Positions 31,528 through 34,285 of a DNA stretch of 34,285 bases are shown here, piece after piece. Position 1 is the stretch's first letter. The number at the start of each line of letters is the position of its first letter. Position numbers and translations under genes: made by a program. This stretch comes from Chloroflexota bacterium (GTDB lineage: Bacteria; Chloroflexota; Limnocylindria; Limnocylindrales; CSP1-4). The notes beneath the pieces are model-generated. The model had not been told where the DNA came from, made no database searches, and worked only from the letters and a program-made list of their open reading frames with translations. The stretch is from contig VBGT01000011.1 in the NCBI GenBank assembly GCA_005889475.1, positions 1 to 34,285 on the forward strand, in the 5' to 3' direction.

Positions 31528-32349
31528 TCAGACGCCGCGCTGCCCGAGGGTCCAGCCGATCACGGCGATCGCGAGCACCGCGAGGAGCGCGGTCTCCCAG
31601 ACGCGCCACGGATCGCGCCGGCGGCGCGTGCGCCCGCCGCTATGGATCGCGTCCCACAGGAAGAAGACGACGACGAGCAGCGCGGGCCCGAGGATCCGCG
31701 GGATCTCGATCGAGCGGAGCGCCACGGCAGCGATGGCGACGACGGCGGCGCCCGTGAGCGCGAACCAGGTGACGTCCCGGAAGCTCGACGATCGCAGGGC
31801 AGCGGCCCGGTAGCCCAGCAGGAATGCGATGAGGGCGTCGGCGCCCGCGTGCGCGACCCACGCCAGTGGCGCCGGATTCAGCCCCCCGTCGACCTGTCCC
31901 GGGGTCGGCAGCCCACCCGGCACCAGGGCCGCAACACCCGCGAAGCCGAGGAACCCGATGAGCAGGATCTCGGTGAGGACCACGGTCCGGTCCGTGCTCG
32001 AGGGCGGGCCGCTCTGGCGGGCAATCCGGAGCTCGGTGACCATGGTCAGACCGACGAGCCCGCCGGCGAGCACGAATGCCGGCGCGAGCGCGAGCCCGGT
32101 GGGGACGAGCCTGACCGCGCCGAGCGCCGCGAGCGATGCGGCGGCCGGCAGGAAGACCGACTCGACGGGGACGCCGGCGCTCTGCGCCGCGGGATCCGCC
32201 TCGCCCACGATCTGCAGGGCGCCGAGGTATACCCCGGCGAGCAGCACGACCGCGATCGGCCAGACGAAGCCATCGGGCGCGAATCGCGACAGCGCGACAA
32301 TCGCGCCGACCGCGATCGCGAGATCGCGGGCCCCGCTCTTTCCTCTCAC
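31528..32349 (-). CDS. Integral membrane protein, about nine helices, unknown function
   Basis: The product is 273 aa from the GTG at 32349 (MRGKSGARDLAIAVGAIVAL); the track ORF extends into polX and its first part is a shadow. About nine hydrophobic helices are seen (for example WPIAVVLLAGVYLGALQIVG, TEILLIGFLGFAGVAALV, PALLVVVFFLWDAIH), with a basic loop GGRTRRRRDPWR before the last. The number and size of helices recall the UbiA prenyltransferase fold, but no NDxxDxxxD motif is present, so I do not name it. The gene starts 10 bp after the polX stop and is probably co-transcribed with it; TACCAT 21 nt upstream and GAGAAT six nt upstream are possible -10 boxes for a separate promoter. Confidence 0.7.
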   Translation of the reverse strand: MRGKSGARDLAIAVGAIVALSRFAPDGFVWPIAVVLLAGVYLGALQIVGEADPAAQSAGVPVESVFLPAAASLAALGAVRLVPTGLALAPAFVLAGGLVGLTMVTELRIARQSGPPSSTDRTVVLTEILLIGFLGFAGVAALVPGGLPTPGQVDGGLNPAPLAWVAHAGADALIAFLLGYRAAALRSSSFRDVTWFALTGAAVVAIAAVALRSIEIPRILGPALLVVVFFLWDAIHSGGRTRRRRDPWRVWETALLAVLAIAVIGWTLGQRGV

Positions 32350-32359
32350 GCCCTGATTC

Positions 32360-34273
32360 TCACCCGCGGGATGGTACGCCGACCCTCCGTGGCTTCGGCT
32401 CGGCGAGCCAGGCCAGCAGGTCGGCACGGGAGCGCGTGTTCAGCACGTTTCCGGGCTCGACCCACGCCCGGCGCGCCTGCGACACGCCCCAGCCAAGGTA
32501 GGCGAATTCGCGGGTGTGGTGGGCGTCCGAGTCGATCGACAGCAGGCAGCCGAGCTCGAGCGCGCGCCGGGCACGCTCCACCGAGAGGTCGAGCCGGTGC
32601 GGCGAGCCGTTGATCTCGAGCACCGTGCCGGTGCGCGCGGCGGCGCGGTAGACGATGTCCCAGTCGAGGTCGAGGTCGTCGCGGGTGCCGATCATCCGCC
32701 CCGACGGGTGCGCGATCACGTCGACGTGCGGGTTCTCGATCGCGTTGAGGACGCGCTGGGTCAGCTCGGCACGCGTCTGGCGGCGCGCGACGTGGAGCGA
32801 AGCGACGACCAGGTCGAACGTCGCGAGCAGCTGGTCTGGATAGTCGAGCTGGCCGTCGGCGCGGATCTCGAGCTCGCAGCCGTGCAGCAGGCGGAAGCCC
32901 TCCTCGTTCGTCTCGGGCGGCGCCGTCCCAGCCTCCTCCTCCGCCGCGAAGCGCTCGTTGAGGGAGCGGATGAGCGCGCGCTCCTCCTCGACGCGCTCGG
33001 GGGTGAGGCCGCGCGCGATCGCGAGCGACTGCGTGTGATCGGTCATGACCTGGTAGGCGTGGCCGCGGCGGCGCGCGAACTCGGCCATGGCTTCGACCGA
33101 CATCGCGCCGTCGGACCAGTCCGAGTGGGAGTGGAGGTCGCCCTGGAGGTCGGCCTCGGTGACGAGATTCGGCAGGCGGCCGGCGAGGGCCGCCTCAATC
33201 TCGCCGCGATCCTCGCGCAGCTCCGACTCGATGAACGGCAGCCCGAGAAAGTCATATGCCTCCGCCTCCGTGGCGAAGACGCGGAGCTCACCGCCTTCGT
33301 CCGCGGCGATGATCTCGCCGGCCTCGTCGATCCGGGCGAAGCCGTACTCGCTCAGGCTCCAGCCCTTGTCGCGGGCCATCGCCCGGAGCCGGACGTTGTG
33401 CTCCTTCGAGCCGGTGAAGTGGATGAGGTAGGTGCCGGCCTGGCCCGGGCGCATGACCATGAGGTCGACCTGTGGGCCGCGGCCACCGAGGCGGACCGTC
33501 GCCTTGTGCAAGCCGCGGCCGACGACCGCCTCGACCGAGGGCAGACGGCAGAACATCTCGATGACGTCGTCCGGGTTGTCGGTCTCCGCCAGGAGATCGA
33601 GGTCACCGATCGTTTCCCGCCGCCGGCGGTACGAGCCGGCGGGCACGATGCGTCGCAAGTCGAGCACGTCGAGGAGGCCTTCCGCGATCTCGTCAACGAG
33701 CACCTTGGCCTGGTTGAGGAGCAGCCGCCCCTCGCGGCGCTCGAGCCGGGCGATGCCCTCGAGGATCAGCTGCTCGGTGCGCTCCGAGAGACCCTTCAGG
33801 CCGCGAATCCGGCCGCTCTCGGCCGCCACCCGGAGCTCCTCGACCGTCTTTACCCCGAGGTCGCGGTAGATCAGTCGAACGGTCTTCGGCCCGACGCCGG
33901 GCAGCCGGAGCATCTCGAGGAGGCTGGTGGGGAACTCGGCGAGCAGCTTGTCGCGGTACTCCGAGCGGCCGGTCGTGGCCAGCTCGTCGAGCTTGTCGGC
34001 GATCGCCTTGCCGACGCCCGGAATGATCGGCGGCTTGCCCTCGCGGTATGCGCGCGCGACCTCGACCGGGGATCGCCCGATGGCGTCCGCGGCGCGGTGG
34101 TAGGCCACGGTCTTGTACACCAGCTCGCCCTTGACCTCGAGCAGGTCGCCGATGTCGTGGAACACCTCCGCGAGCTGGCCGTTGCTCAGCAGGGGGACCT
34201 CGCCCGCCGCGGTCGCCTCCTCCTCGGCCGCTGCCTCCGCCTCGGCCTCCTCGTCGTGGCTGTCGTCGATCAT
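32360..34273 (-). CDS. polX: DNA polymerase X with PHP domain (PolX)
   Basis: A 637-aa family X repair polymerase with a C-terminal PHP nuclease. After an acidic 25-residue leader comes the 8-kDa domain with helix-hairpin-helix motifs (IIPGVGKAIADKL 83-95, LPGVGPKTVRLIY 124-136). The palm carries AGSYRRRRETIGDLDLLAE with D224 and D226, and D270 in QVDLMVM, together the three metal-binding Asp. From about 378 the PHP domain begins (GDLHSHSDWSDG), with TDHTQSL, LEINGSP and SIDSDAHHTRE as later ligand motifs. It fills short gaps and has 3'-5' exonuclease in relatives. The ATG at 34273 lies 12 bp from the window end, so its upstream signals are not visible. Confidence 0.95.
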   Translation of the reverse strand: MIDDSHDEEAEAEAAAEEEATAAGEVPLLSNGQLAEVFHDIGDLLEVKGELVYKTVAYHRAADAIGRSPVEVARAYREGKPPIIPGVGKAIADKLDELATTGRSEYRDKLLAEFPTSLLEMLRLPGVGPKTVRLIYRDLGVKTVEELRVAAESGRIRGLKGLSERTEQLILEGIARLERREGRLLLNQAKVLVDEIAEGLLDVLDLRRIVPAGSYRRRRETIGDLDLLAETDNPDDVIEMFCRLPSVEAVVGRGLHKATVRLGGRGPQVDLMVMRPGQAGTYLIHFTGSKEHNVRLRAMARDKGWSLSEYGFARIDEAGEIIAADEGGELRVFATEAEAYDFLGLPFIESELREDRGEIEAALAGRLPNLVTEADLQGDLHSHSDWSDGAMSVEAMAEFARRRGHAYQVMTDHTQSLAIARGLTPERVEEERALIRSLNERFAAEEEAGTAPPETNEEGFRLLHGCELEIRADGQLDYPDQLLATFDLVVASLHVARRQTRAELTQRVLNAIENPHVDVIAHPSGRMIGTRDDLDLDWDIVYRAAARTGTVLEINGSPHRLDLSVERARRALELGCLLSIDSDAHHTREFAYLGWGVSQARRAWVEPGNVLNTRSRADLLAWLAEPKPRRVGVPSRG

Positions 34274-34285
34274 GCGGTCGATGGT

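Overview
This window is GC-rich, densely packed chromosomal DNA. It carries 28 protein-coding genes that I can support, one of them cut by the left edge. I saw no rRNA, tRNA, CRISPR array, transposase or phage gene. The mix is a DUF2089 regulator, class III cyclase/ATPase/TPR proteins, ThyX instead of ThyA, a CpaE-like ATPase without a visible tad locus, DUF885, DinB and PHP-type PolX. Very high GC and many GTG starts and -10-like boxes directly abutting start codons add to this. Together they suggest an uncultured Chloroflexota lineage (Limnocylindria/Ellin6529-like). This is an inference; an actinobacterial-type genome is the main alternative.

Layout. 1-1000: the start of a DUF2089 gene (-), a 362-bp gap with small repeats, and an unknown protein (-). 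1107-2372: a GIY-YIG-like domain fused to a GreA transcript-cleavage factor (+). 2381-5317: a four-gene minus-strand operon of ABC ATPase, ABC-2 permease, alpha/beta hydrolase and small membrane protein. 5361-7025: a tiny Cys-pair protein, a class II aldolase and an aquaporin (+). 7049-12340: a divergent cyclic-nucleotide-flavoured locus. A CRP-like protein is translationally coupled to an FAD oxidoreductase on the minus strand. A cNMP-domain/class III cyclase/ATPase/TPR protein lies on the plus strand, and its N-terminal part looks like a separate gene joined by a frame-shifting deletion.

12350-15820: thyX (+), a gap with a three-copy repeat, purine nucleoside phosphorylase (-), a 431-bp gap with a stem-loop and four DnaA-box-like sites, and moaA (-). 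16030-18635: a coiled-coil protein overlapping a CpaE/MinD-like ATPase (+). 18675-24735 (-): HAD hydrolase, acetyl-CoA synthetase, an MHS-family symporter and a glutamate-1-semialdehyde-aminomutase-like aminotransferase. Three evenly spaced TGTTCA-N5-TGAACA palindromes lie between acs and the symporter. 24904-29324 (-): a DUF885 peptidase preceded by a 913-aa protein that looks like a decayed Zn-ribbon DNA methyltransferase carrying a C-terminal PD-(D/E)XK-like region. 29369-30313: a DinB-fold protein (+). 30558-34273 (-): a TPR protein, a nine-helix membrane protein and PHP-domain DNA polymerase X.

The most unusual items are the methyltransferase-like/nuclease-like fusion, the GIY-YIG-GreA fusion, the apparent gene fusion in the cyclase locus, and the palindrome array upstream of acs. 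All functional calls come from motif reading by eye; no database search was run.
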